Origin: a virus
Direction: 5' to 3' (one strand)
IMG/VR virus record: IMGVR_UViG_3300025759_000717
Location: 1 to 23,545 of that record
Length of the DNA: 23,545 bases
The translations under genes and the position numbers were made by a program. Positions 16,452 through 23,342 of the stretch are shown piece after piece. Below the pieces are notes generated by a model that saw only the letters and a program-made list of their open reading frames with translations, had not been told where the DNA came from and searched no databases. How positions within the stretch are numbered: position 1 is the first letter of the stretch; every line of letters starts with the position of its first letter.

Positions 16452-16656
16452 CCCCTAATCTGTTACCTTCTACCCTAACCCTAGTTTCTATCGACCAACC
16501 TTTTTGCTTGGTTATTGCTTTGGCTTGCCGTATTGTTTCGGGGGTATTGATGCACGGTACGAATATAGATGAACCGACAACCATACACCCCCAGTTAATG
16601 ATAATCTGAACGCCATCAGGCGATAGATCATACGTTCTCAGTACTCCCTTCTTCAT
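16429..16656 (-). CDS. Small conserved-type phage protein, unknown function
   Basis: The 75-residue product starts at the ATG at 16656, which has GAGGG five bases upstream; a GTG at 16662 would add two residues but has a worse site. The sequence has the phrases IIINWGCMVVGSSIFVPCIN, ETIRQAKAITKQKGWSIETR and GNRLGVRIWRVL. It looks like a compact alpha/beta fold with two cysteines (in GCMVV and VPCIN) and resembles small hypothetical proteins near replication genes of other phages, whose function I do not know. It overlaps the end of the primase-helicase gene by 29 bases, so translation is probably coupled to it and the two may be functionally linked. The stop TGA forms part of a possible promoter for the downstream non-coding region. 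Confidence 0.65.
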   Translation of the reverse strand: MKKGVLRTYDLSPDGVQIIINWGCMVVGSSIFVPCINTPETIRQAKAITKQKGWSIETRVRVEGNRLGVRIWRVL

Positions 16657-19459
16657 CGTCACCCTCAGAAAACTGAACTACAATCACGTCTGTTGGGGGC
16701 ATATTTAGCTGGGTACCTTTACTTAACCGCATTTTCATCCGTTTAGCCCCTAGCTTTTCAACAAGATCATTTACGAACGCCCCGTAGTTTATCTGCTGTT
16801 CGCCACACCACAACCGCAACGGCTTGGGTACTAGGTATAACTTCTTTATATCTGTTTCATACCTAGCCACCAACTTGTTTCGGGGTACGGCCTCGGGCAA
16901 GATTATGGACTCCATCGCGGTACCGTCTTGCTTACGTAAGTCACTGGTGCTCTTGATCCGCAAGATGTTATCGATATGCTCGTTAACGTACTCATTGAGT
17001 GTCTGCTCAATAGAGACAGCCATATCCTGCGCTTTGGCCTTGTTCTCTAACAACATACTAACGGCCCAGTCAGTAAGCGCCGGTATGTCAAACCGGATAA
17101 GATCTAGCTTTTCCGCAATGATCGCACCTGTCAAGGTAAGCGTTACATAGACCGACCAGAATCGGTTTTCTGAAGATAACGCTGCCTTCCTGTCAATTCG
17201 AATCTGCACTTCTTGTACTATCCGCTTGACCTCATCAAGATTGTTCATGACGTATTGCGCGACGACTGGCCCCGCGTGCCCGTAACACTTACCTAATGCG
17301 CGACTGAACTCATCTGTTTCTTTTTTACTGCTAGAACCTGTAAACATCTTTTCGACACGTACTTCTAGTATGCGCTGTGCTTCGGCATTCGGATTGTCTT
17401 TCTTCATACGAATACGTTCTATGATACTGGTGTTACCTGTGGTCAATGCCAGAAGACTCCAAGACTCACCACGTAACCGTTCTGAATTACCCCCACTAAC
17501 CAACCGCCCCCTCTGCTTACCAGTGGTGAACTGTAGGGCTAACGTGCTTAACGCTTTACTCTCAGCATTAGTCAACTCGTCAATCAACAAAGGTAGGTTG
17601 TGCAGTACCTCAGACCGATTCATCTTGGTGTTGTGTGTATCCTGCTCATTGATAACTAACTCTGCTGGATCACCCCATATCGATGCAGCAGCTTTCATAG
17701 CAGTCGTCTTGCCTAGCCCTGACTCCTTACTGTAAAGATGTAACGCTGCACACGCTATGTCATCGATGAATTGCATGAGGATAGAACCGAACCCAGCGCA
17801 AGTTGCGAACTGGTGTAATTCAAATCCCGGTTTATTATAAAAATCGATTATCTGCCGCCACTCATCGAGCGTGCCTTTCGGCTCAAATGCTGGGAACATA
17901 CCCGCAGTGGCTTTAGAAGGCGGGTTAAACACCACCTCATCTTTCAAGATCATCTGGTTACCCAGTACAAACCCTGTTGCCTCATCGTCTATCCAACCAA
18001 ATTGCCTATATGCTTTATCTGCCACTTCCTTCTCCTGTAGTTCATTTACCCAAGTTGTGATGTATTCCATCAATTTTTCCACTCTCGAAACAGCTACCCC
18101 GTGCATGGACATGTTCTTTCTAAGTTCTTCCCTAGATGTAACTGCCGTTAAAGGCAGAGTGAACTCCCGTACACCGTCTTTCGGTAGATGTAGACGTACC
18201 ACTACAGATTCACCTAACTCTAAATCTACGATGCGCTTAACAATGTAGATATCGTTGTGGTAAATCCGTTCTTCGTTTTCGTTTCCTTCCGAATCTTGTG
18301 ACCGTATGTAAACTCCCCCGTTCGTACCTCTAATATATGGGAACGGATACTTGGGTATAACATAGGTATTGATCGGGGCATTAGGTAGGTCTAAAGCAGG
18401 TGCTTCGACCGTATTTTCCTCTTCTGTAGCTTCCTTAATACGCTTACCGATATGCAAAGGTGACCTGTATTTGCCTCTATTGGGACACTGTAAACACGTT
18501 TCTGGTAAAATCTCCTCAAATCTGGCACATGTGTAACGTTTGTCAGACGTTAAGTTATCCCATTTCGCATCGGTTTCATCAGGATCATACCCATCGTACC
18601 GCTCCGATAACTTGTGCGCCTTCTCTCTTGACCCATCGCTACAGGCTTTCAATACCGACAACACACCTCGCCATATAGGTTCCGACACTCCATTAGGGTT
18701 AATGTACGCACTGGCTATATGTGCACACCCTTCCCCCTGACTAGTCTTGCGTAGGATATCCTTGAACCGGTACTCGCGGTTCGATAACGCTGCGTTCATC
18801 ACCGCGTTAGCCCCATCAAGTTTCTTTGTGGGAACTGGTATCGGATCGTTTCCGAGCAACCTCGAAAATATATCGAAGTCAACAAGGGTGGGTAAGTGCG
18901 TACCTACGAAGTCTACTTCTGCTGGAACTTCGGGCTTGTAGTTATGGGTTGTGGGTACACGTAATACCCGTGCTGCATCCGCTGTGACTGCGGGGTCAGC
19001 GAGAAAGTTGTTATCTGCACATAGTTGCTTGAGCTTAAGTGCTACTGGCAACCAGTCATCGGTAGGTACTGCTTCTGACAGCACCCAGTATACGTGGATA
19101 CCTCGACCTGAGTTAACCATCAAAGGGCGTGGTAATTTGAACTGTTTACAAAACGCTTTTAGCTGAGAAATCGCTTCTGTCTGCGATACAAAATCTTTCG
19201 ATGGGCCACAATCTAGATCAAGAAAAAATGATTTTAGATGTTGAACGTTATCTACCTTACGAGAATTAGCCTCCTTAAAACTAGCCAACGCAAAATAAAC
19301 ATCGTAACCCTTCGTATCAAAGTCTTGCGCTGCATCAATTAAATCATCCACGGACTCAAAAAATTTCTGACTCCTCCTATCCGCAGACGTGTTAGATGCA
19401 AAAACACAATACGACCCACTCTCTGGTAGCGCCTCCTTTAAAAATATTGCTGTTTCCAT
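16628..19459 (-). CDS. Primase-helicase: AEP-like primase plus DUF927-type ATPase
   Basis: This 943-residue replication protein probably makes primers and unwinds the phage DNA. Residues about 1-200 look like an archaeo-eukaryotic-type primase/polymerase: FFLDLDCG with Asp81 and Asp83 as likely metal ligands, SGRGIHVYW (117-125) with His122, and DAARVLRVPTTHNYK (161-174). A middle segment has possible zinc ligands Cys311, Cys322 and Cys325. From about 365 to 720 it matches a DUF927-type helicase ATPase, with Walker A SKESGLGKTT (577-586, Lys584), Walker B LLIDE (624-628) and a sensor-like ALTTGN (671-676). The C-terminal 220 residues are unassigned. The start at 19459 has no strong Shine-Dalgarno sequence (only GGAT at some distance), and a stable hairpin ends 19 bases upstream. 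No DNA polymerase gene is in the window. Confidence 0.85.
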   Translation of the reverse strand: METAIFLKEALPESGSYCVFASNTSADRRSQKFFESVDDLIDAAQDFDTKGYDVYFALASFKEANSRKVDNVQHLKSFFLDLDCGPSKDFVSQTEAISQLKAFCKQFKLPRPLMVNSGRGIHVYWVLSEAVPTDDWLPVALKLKQLCADNNFLADPAVTADAARVLRVPTTHNYKPEVPAEVDFVGTHLPTLVDFDIFSRLLGNDPIPVPTKKLDGANAVMNAALSNREYRFKDILRKTSQGEGCAHIASAYINPNGVSEPIWRGVLSVLKACSDGSREKAHKLSERYDGYDPDETDAKWDNLTSDKRYTCARFEEILPETCLQCPNRGKYRSPLHIGKRIKEATEEENTVEAPALDLPNAPINTYVIPKYPFPYIRGTNGGVYIRSQDSEGNENEERIYHNDIYIVKRIVDLELGESVVVRLHLPKDGVREFTLPLTAVTSREELRKNMSMHGVAVSRVEKLMEYITTWVNELQEKEVADKAYRQFGWIDDEATGFVLGNQMILKDEVVFNPPSKATAGMFPAFEPKGTLDEWRQIIDFYNKPGFELHQFATCAGFGSILMQFIDDIACAALHLYSKESGLGKTTAMKAAASIWGDPAELVINEQDTHNTKMNRSEVLHNLPLLIDELTNAESKALSTLALQFTTGKQRGRLVSGGNSERLRGESWSLLALTTGNTSIIERIRMKKDNPNAEAQRILEVRVEKMFTGSSSKKETDEFSRALGKCYGHAGPVVAQYVMNNLDEVKRIVQEVQIRIDRKAALSSENRFWSVYVTLTLTGAIIAEKLDLIRFDIPALTDWAVSMLLENKAKAQDMAVSIEQTLNEYVNEHIDNILRIKSTSDLRKQDGTAMESIILPEAVPRNKLVARYETDIKKLYLVPKPLRLWCGEQQINYGAFVNDLVEKLGAKRMKMRLSKGTQLNMPPTDVIVVQFSEGDDEEGSTENV

Positions 19460-19478
19460 AAGATAGATCCGAAAGACA

Positions 19479-19525
19479 CCACGGCAGGGGCATTGTTACG
19501 CCCTCTTCGACTAATCTAGCCGTGG
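19479..19525 (-). promoter_or_regulatory. Structured leader hairpin before the primase-helicase gene
   Basis: CCACGGC (19525-19519 on the - strand) pairs perfectly with GCCGTGG (19485-19479). Inside it GGGC (19504-19501 plus neighbour) can pair with GCCC around GTAACAAT. The structure ends 19 bases before the ATG at 19459 and is followed by TGTCTTTC, so it could be a weak terminator/attenuator or a translational control element. Confidence 0.4.
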
Positions 19526-19541
19526 GTATTGTTGAATGAAT

Positions 19542-19563
19542 GGGCTTCTTCTAGAAGAGACCC
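19542..19563 (-). other. Hairpin after the single-stranded DNA-binding protein gene
   Basis: GGGTCTCTTCTAGAAGAAGCCC, split as GGGTCTCTT, loop CTAG, AAGAAGCCC, forms a stem with one C-A mismatch; its core TCTTCTAGAAGA is a 12-base perfect palindrome. It lies 13 bases after the stop at 19577. There is no T-run, so it looks more like an mRNA processing or stability element, or a protein site, than a terminator. Confidence 0.35.
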
Positions 19564-19576
19564 AAATTAGTTAGGA

Positions 19577-20272
19577 CTAGTCGTCCCAAGCATCAACAAG
19601 GTCACTCAGATCTTCTTTCTCTTTCGGGGCAGCAGACTTTACTTTTGCTGCTTTCTTCTTTGGTTCTTCAATGGGTAACTCGATAACGTTATCCACCTCC
19701 GAACTGCTTTCGGTTTCGACCTCAAAGAATGGGCTGTCATCATCCCCTTCAGCGTCATCGGCACTAAACCCATCAACTGAGTCAAAGGGAGAAGCTACCT
19801 GAACAGGTACATACTTTGTAACCTGCACGGCGCGTAAACGTAATGACACACCAGCACTTGCCATACTGTAGGGTACAAGCACAACCGCAAGGTTAACCGT
19901 ACTCCCAGATGTTAGTTGAAAATCTTCGGCTAACTCTTTGTTCTTCGCATCGTACTGCTTAGGTTTGTTGGTAACGTCTTTACCGTATGCCCCTTTGAGT
20001 TTCGCCTTACCGATATACATACCCTCATCGTCTTTCGTAAAAGGCACTGGGAACTTCTCAGGCCACTTCGCGTCACGTTTCTCCTTGTACACTGAAGCCA
20101 TCGCAGTCATGAGCGCCTTAGCTTGAGTTTCATTCATCTTGAAAGACATTTCGTATGCTGCTCCATCGTCCAATGGGTCGCACGGTACGCTACGGTTTTC
20201 ACCGCTGTCGAACTTGTACGTCTTGTTAATACGTGGGTACAGCGCCTCTACATTTGCAATCTTATAGTTCAT
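19577..20272 (-). CDS. Single-stranded DNA-binding protein, T7 gp2.5-like
   Basis: The 231-residue product is a likely replication and recombination single-stranded DNA-binding protein. The fold region (about 1-160) contains VSLRLRAVQVTKYV, a segment I associate with DUF2815/gp2.5-type proteins. The C-terminal 70 residues are a disordered acidic tail that ends in DLVDAWDD: acidic residues around one aromatic, as in T7 gp2.5, whose tail contacts polymerase and helicase. A Lys-rich patch (PKKKAAKVKSAAPKEK) precedes it. The start is chosen at 20272 because GGAG lies 8 bases upstream; an ATG at 20290 directly after the previous stop would add six residues. The tail contains ASPFDSVDGF (nucleotides 19766-19795), almost the same as the C-terminus of the upstream protein. 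It belongs to the helicase/primase block. Confidence 0.8.
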   Translation of the reverse strand: MNYKIANVEALYPRINKTYKFDSGENRSVPCDPLDDGAAYEMSFKMNETQAKALMTAMASVYKEKRDAKWPEKFPVPFTKDDEGMYIGKAKLKGAYGKDVTNKPKQYDAKNKELAEDFQLTSGSTVNLAVVLVPYSMASAGVSLRLRAVQVTKYVPVQVASPFDSVDGFSADDAEGDDDSPFFEVETESSSEVDNVIELPIEEPKKKAAKVKSAAPKEKEDLSDLVDAWDD

Positions 20273-20280
20273 ATATGTTT

Positions 20281-20284
20281 CTCC
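20281..20284 (-). promoter_or_regulatory. Shine-Dalgarno deciding the start at 20272
   Basis: On the - strand GGAG is followed by AAACATAT and ATG, an 8-base spacer. The alternative ATG at 20290 immediately follows the upstream TGA and has no purine-rich site of its own, although coupled re-initiation is possible. Confidence 0.6.
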
Positions 20285-20290
20285 AAACAT

Positions 20291-20950
20291 TCATCCATTA
20301 AAAATAAAACCGTCTACCTCATCAAATGGGGATGCACCACCGTCCTCCATTGGCACTACGTTTAAAGTAATAGCTTTCGTAGTATCTGGGTGCTTCATCA
20401 TTATCTGTACGGCTTCGTACTCCTGCTCTTCTAACGGACGCATAGGTCTGAAGAAGAGTTTTGGTCTGTCGCTACTAGGGTCAAAAAAGACCTTCGTTAT
20501 CACAGCGACTATTGGGGTATTTTGTGCCTCTAGATACCTAGCATAGGCTTGTAGTGGCATATTGACCCCAATTGCGTCCCCAAATATAGAAGCCGAAGAT
20601 AGTTGTAGCTGATAAACTGTTTCCAGATCATCCTCCATAACTACGGCTAACCGCTGCACAAACTTACATGCACGGCTTTGCCCTTGCCCTGACCCCTTAA
20701 TATTGTTGACACAATCTAAACAACGCCCCGCTTGTCTTTGTTCTGCTGGAACATCGGTAGCAGGTGTATCTGTATCTGAAGACCAACAAGTAGGTAAAGC
20801 AACCTTGTTAGGGTCATAAGCATCCGCGTAATAAATACGGGACATATAGGCTATACCAACTACGATGACATTTACAGAATCTTCTGCTGTTTCTGGCAGA
20901 CCCTCGAACCGGCGGTTGCGTACACTAATTCTTTTCACTGTTTCAGCCAT
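20291..20950 (-). CDS. Four-cysteine, probable zinc-binding replication-block protein
   Basis: This 219-residue protein starts at an ATG that overlaps the upstream stop by one base (TGATG). Four cysteines lie in the order TCWSSD, GRCLDCVNNIKGSGQG, RACKFVQR (Cys55, 77, 80 and 95), which suggests a zinc knuckle. The following region has QLQLSSASIFGDAIGVNMPL and QAYARYLEAQNTPIVAVITK, then DRPKLFFRPMRPL. I have seen this arrangement in proteins beside single-stranded DNA-binding genes in other phages, but I know of no experimental function. The C-terminus is GGASPFDEVDGFIFNG; ten residues match the tail of the next gene's product at nine positions. The stop is directly followed by an ATG of the next frame (TGA-ATG). 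A nucleic-acid-binding or replication-accessory role is inferred. Confidence 0.72.
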   Translation of the reverse strand: MAETVKRISVRNRRFEGLPETAEDSVNVIVVGIAYMSRIYYADAYDPNKVALPTCWSSDTDTPATDVPAEQRQAGRCLDCVNNIKGSGQGQSRACKFVQRLAVVMEDDLETVYQLQLSSASIFGDAIGVNMPLQAYARYLEAQNTPIVAVITKVFFDPSSDRPKLFFRPMRPLEEQEYEAVQIMMKHPDTTKAITLNVVPMEDGGASPFDEVDGFIFNG

Positions 20951-21210
20951 CAATAGTCTTCGTCAGTTTCTAATTGTGGGACAGTTTCTTCGTTACCACT
21001 TACATCACTCCACGTAGCAGAGGTAACATCTTCCCCTTCGGGTGTAGTTAACGCTTCGGTGATAGCTGCTAGGTTGAATCGGTATGTCGAACCGATATGT
21101 ATGTAAGTGTTTTTAGGAATGATTCCAGCTTTCAGCCAACCACGCACTGTGGCTTGATTCACTTTAAAATGTTCTGCAACATCTGAAATCGGGACAAAAG
21201 GGCTACTCAT
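20950..21210 (-). CDS. Excisionase/MerR-like helix-turn-helix protein
   Basis: This 86-residue protein has a winged helix-turn-helix of the excisionase/MerR-like kind at its N-terminus: FVPISDVAEHFKVNQATVRG and then WLKAGIIPKN, with the wing YIHIGSTYRFN and helix LAAITEAL. The C-terminal 35 residues are acidic and probably disordered. It probably binds DNA as an early regulator, an architectural factor or a small replication accessory; no integrase is visible, so a role in excision is not supported by the window. The ATG overlaps the upstream stop by four bases (ATGA) and its own stop overlaps the next ATG (TGATG), so the three genes 135-86-219 are likely translated as a coupled unit. Confidence 0.78.
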   Translation of the reverse strand: MSSPFVPISDVAEHFKVNQATVRGWLKAGIIPKNTYIHIGSTYRFNLAAITEALTTPEGEDVTSATWSDVSGNEETVPQLETDEDY

Positions 21211-21614
21211 TTTTTCGGTCTCCTGACAGAGATAGTGTATGTTGAATCCGAGTTAAGACCTTTCGGTAACTTATCGGGGTTTTCTTCTAGGTACTGACGC
21301 ACGTTCTTTTGATTAAGTCGTTTGTCGAAGAACTCTGGTACCTCATTCTCAAGGATAAACTCGTACATGGATTCCCAATCGCTTGTCCAATAGGATTGTT
21401 TAATTGACCGGTAAAACAAACCTTCTGAAGTCTTCACGCTGTCAACACCATGTTCTTTGCAGTGGTCAAGCAATGCTCGTTTTATCCTGTCGCGCTCATC
21501 TGTGAGAGTACCGTATTCTTCGTCAAACGCTTTCTTCAGTTCAGTGCGTTTTTCAGTTATCTTTAGGTAGACTTTAGTTAGCTTCTCTAAAGATAGGGTA
21601 CTACTTTCGGCCAT
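21207..21614 (-). CDS. Conserved phage protein of unknown function (135 residues)
   Basis: The start is placed at the ATG at 21614, which follows AAGGAG with a 6-base spacer; a GTG at 21629 would add five residues. The N-terminal 60 residues are helical and charged (VYLKITEKRTELKKAFDEEY, TLTDERDRIKRALLDHCKEH) and probably form a coiled coil. The C-terminal part has GVDSVKTSEGLFYRSIKQSY, EFFDKRLNQKNVRQYLEENP, and LPKGLNSDSTYTISVRRPKK. This order (charged coiled coil, 'SV.T..G.FYR', 'P.GL......V.VRRP') is familiar from proteins in replication regions of many phages, but I know of no assigned role. Similarity of the coiled-coil part to Gam-like nuclease inhibitors is possible but not supported strongly. 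It ends in an ATGA overlap with the helix-turn-helix gene. Confidence 0.7.
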   Translation of the reverse strand: MAESSTLSLEKLTKVYLKITEKRTELKKAFDEEYGTLTDERDRIKRALLDHCKEHGVDSVKTSEGLFYRSIKQSYWTSDWESMYEFILENEVPEFFDKRLNQKNVRQYLEENPDKLPKGLNSDSTYTISVRRPKK

Positions 21615-21620
21615 TTCGAT

Positions 21621-21626
21621 CTCCTT
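21621..21626 (-). promoter_or_regulatory. Shine-Dalgarno deciding the start at 21614
   Basis: On the - strand AAGGAG is followed by ATCGAA and ATG, an ideal 6-base spacing. This makes 21614 the start rather than the in-frame GTG at 21629. Confidence 0.8.
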
Positions 21627-21664
21627 CACTTATCGAACTGTCCAATATAATGTACTTGGATTTA

Positions 21665-23200
21665 TTACGCAAGGATTTCGTTGTATAAGTCGATCATTTT
21701 TGTATGTATGTTTATTTTGTTATCAAGCATTCTATAGACGTGCTTTTCTATGGCAGATCCTTGCAGTTGAACTACGGTACACTTATGGTCTTGACCTGAT
21801 CTATGTACACGAGCGTTGGCCTGTGCGTACGTTTCTAATGAACTGGTTGGCCCCCACCACACCACTGTATTTGCAGCCGTAAGGGTTACACCATGCGCTG
21901 CTGCTTGGGGTTGGATCACTAAAACTTTAGGGTCTTCGAGGGTTTGAAACTGTTTAAATATTTCCGTGCGTTTAGGGGCAGGAACATCACCCCTGATTAC
22001 TGCTGTCGTAATCCCGTCGCTACCTAGCTTCTCTACCAACATATCTATAACGTGTTTAAAAGGTACGAAAACAAGGATTTTCTTACTGGACTCGTCAATA
22101 ACTTCTCGCAGCACTTTGTACCGATGCTTGATATCAAACTCTAGTGACTCACCCTTGTCGGTATAGACAGCACCACAAGATATTTGTAGTAACTTGTTCA
22201 TGTTAACCGCTGCATTGGCGGCAGTTACTTGCTCTCCCGCTGCATCCATGACCATCCGATCTTTCAACAACTTATAGTATTTTATCTGTTGTCTGGTAAG
22301 TTCAACTTCCCGTTTTACATACACCATAGGGGGTAGGTCTAGGCACTCTTCTTTGGTGAACCGGATAGCCGGTTGGAGAACCCTGTACACCGTATCGGTT
22401 GCGTCGTCCTTCGGCACCCATCTAAAGTTGGTGATCTTTGTCATCACTCGGTCGCGGAATGACCCGAAGAACCTTGGTACCGCTGACTGGTTAACAAGTT
22501 TGGCTATACCATAAGCATCGAGGGGACTCTGAGCTGCGGGAGTACCCGTCATCATCCACAACCATTTATCTGGCGTGAGTAATGCGTTAAGCGTCTTCCA
22601 TCGCTTGGTCTGTGCGTTTTTATAATGAGTAGCTTCATCCACAATAATCAGGTCAAACCCACCGTTTGCTATAGCGTCTGACACAATCTCTACACCGTCA
22701 TAATTTATTATCACGAAATCAGCATTGTTGTTGATTATGCCTTTGCGTTTTGCTGCTGGCCCGTAAGCCACGTCTACTGTTCGGTGCATCGCAAATGTAA
22801 ATAAATCGTTACGCCACGCGGAATCCATGATAGATAGGGGGCATATCACTAGAGCACGTTTAATGTGCCCTTCGTTCATAAGATAGTCTGCCGCCCAGAT
22901 AGCACTAGCAGTCTTGCCGGTACCCTGCTCGTTGAAGCAGAAGGCACGTTTGTTTAACGTAAGAAAAGAAGAAGTCGTTTTCTGGTGCTCGAACGGCGTG
23001 TACTTACCCGTCCACTTATACTTCCCTTCGATCGGGGAAGGTACTTTGATGTTTAAATTTTTAAGTACTTGAGCCTCGTCGATACCCCAGTTAACCATTA
23101 CTTTGTTATCAGGTAACTGCTTACTTTTGGGTATGACTGTCGTTACTTTTTTAGGGTTGCGAAGCCGCAAGAGCAACGCCTTGTTCTGGTAAATTTCCAT
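21665..23200 (-). CDS. SNF2-like superfamily 2 helicase/translocase
   Basis: This 511-residue protein has all main SNF2-family motifs: TPFEHQ (68-73), Walker A NEQGTGKT (90-97, Lys96), ALVICPLSIMDSAW (116-129), the DEAH-type box VDEATHYKN (187-195, here DEAT), MTGTP (217-221), a helicase C domain with KILVFVPFKHVIDML and VLVIQPQAAAHGVTL, and ARVHRSGQ (463-470). It is a compact single-chain ATPase without extra DNA-binding or nuclease domains, so it is probably a DNA translocase used in phage replication, recombination or replication-fork remodelling; this role is inferred from family and context. AGGA lies about 6 bases before the ATG at 23200. A 142-base structured, gene-free leader separates it from the HNH-like gene, and 50 bases separate it from the 135-residue gene, so it probably shares the same transcript. 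Confidence 0.9.
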   Translation of the reverse strand: MEIYQNKALLLRLRNPKKVTTVIPKSKQLPDNKVMVNWGIDEAQVLKNLNIKVPSPIEGKYKWTGKYTPFEHQKTTSSFLTLNKRAFCFNEQGTGKTASAIWAADYLMNEGHIKRALVICPLSIMDSAWRNDLFTFAMHRTVDVAYGPAAKRKGIINNNADFVIINYDGVEIVSDAIANGGFDLIIVDEATHYKNAQTKRWKTLNALLTPDKWLWMMTGTPAAQSPLDAYGIAKLVNQSAVPRFFGSFRDRVMTKITNFRWVPKDDATDTVYRVLQPAIRFTKEECLDLPPMVYVKREVELTRQQIKYYKLLKDRMVMDAAGEQVTAANAAVNMNKLLQISCGAVYTDKGESLEFDIKHRYKVLREVIDESSKKILVFVPFKHVIDMLVEKLGSDGITTAVIRGDVPAPKRTEIFKQFQTLEDPKVLVIQPQAAAHGVTLTAANTVVWWGPTSSLETYAQANARVHRSGQDHKCTVVQLQGSAIEKHVYRMLDNKINIHTKMIDLYNEILA

Positions 23201-23216
23201 CTATATTCCTCGGTAG

Positions 23217-23313
23217 TAGCCCTGCTTCGTCCACAGATAGGGCTAGGTCTGTTATGAAGGGTATTAGCACCCTTGGACTAGCCTGATTTTTGTACTCGGC
23301 AACTGGAGGGTGC
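23217..23313 (-). promoter_or_regulatory. Structured leader of the SNF2-like gene with alternative pairings
   Basis: On the - strand three perfect pairings are visible in the 142-base gap. GCACCCT (23313-23307) can pair with AGGGTGC (23273-23267). The same central bases, as AAGGGT (23274-23269), can instead pair with ACCCTT (23262-23257) around a 6-base loop, so the two stems exclude each other. TAGCCCT (23245-23239) pairs with AGGGCTA (23223-23217) around 15 bases, ending a few bases before the AGGA ribosome site. No T-run follows any stem. Attenuation or translational control is an inference. Confidence 0.4.
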
Positions 23314-23342
23314 TTCGTACGTGGTTTAAAGACGCATCAGGT

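Noticed and set aside
16379-16479. Short + strand frame (ATG at 16380) directly behind AGGAGG
   Set aside because: The AGGAGG abuts the ATG with no spacer, the product (about 32 residues) has no recognisable features, and it opposes the - strand genes. The AGGAGG is better read as the complement of the CCTCCT motifs.
21641-21660. TATAAT on the + strand and TCCAA/TTGGA inverted repeat in the gap after the SNF2-like gene
   Set aside because: The -35 position reads CCTTCA, no + strand gene follows, and a 5-bp stem with a 10-base loop is weak.
23267-23313. Possible tRNA from the 7-bp GCACCCT/AGGGTGC stem
   Set aside because: Only 33 bases lie between the arms and there is no T-loop or anticodon arm; far too short for a tRNA.
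23151-23336. Open frame of about 62 codons on the - strand between the HNH-like gene and the SNF2-like gene, in frame with the former
   Set aside because: It follows two in-frame TGA codons (TGA ACC TGA) and has no ATG; the possible GTG starts lack a spaced ribosome site. It also runs into the SNF2 gene in another frame. Read-through is possible but unsupported.
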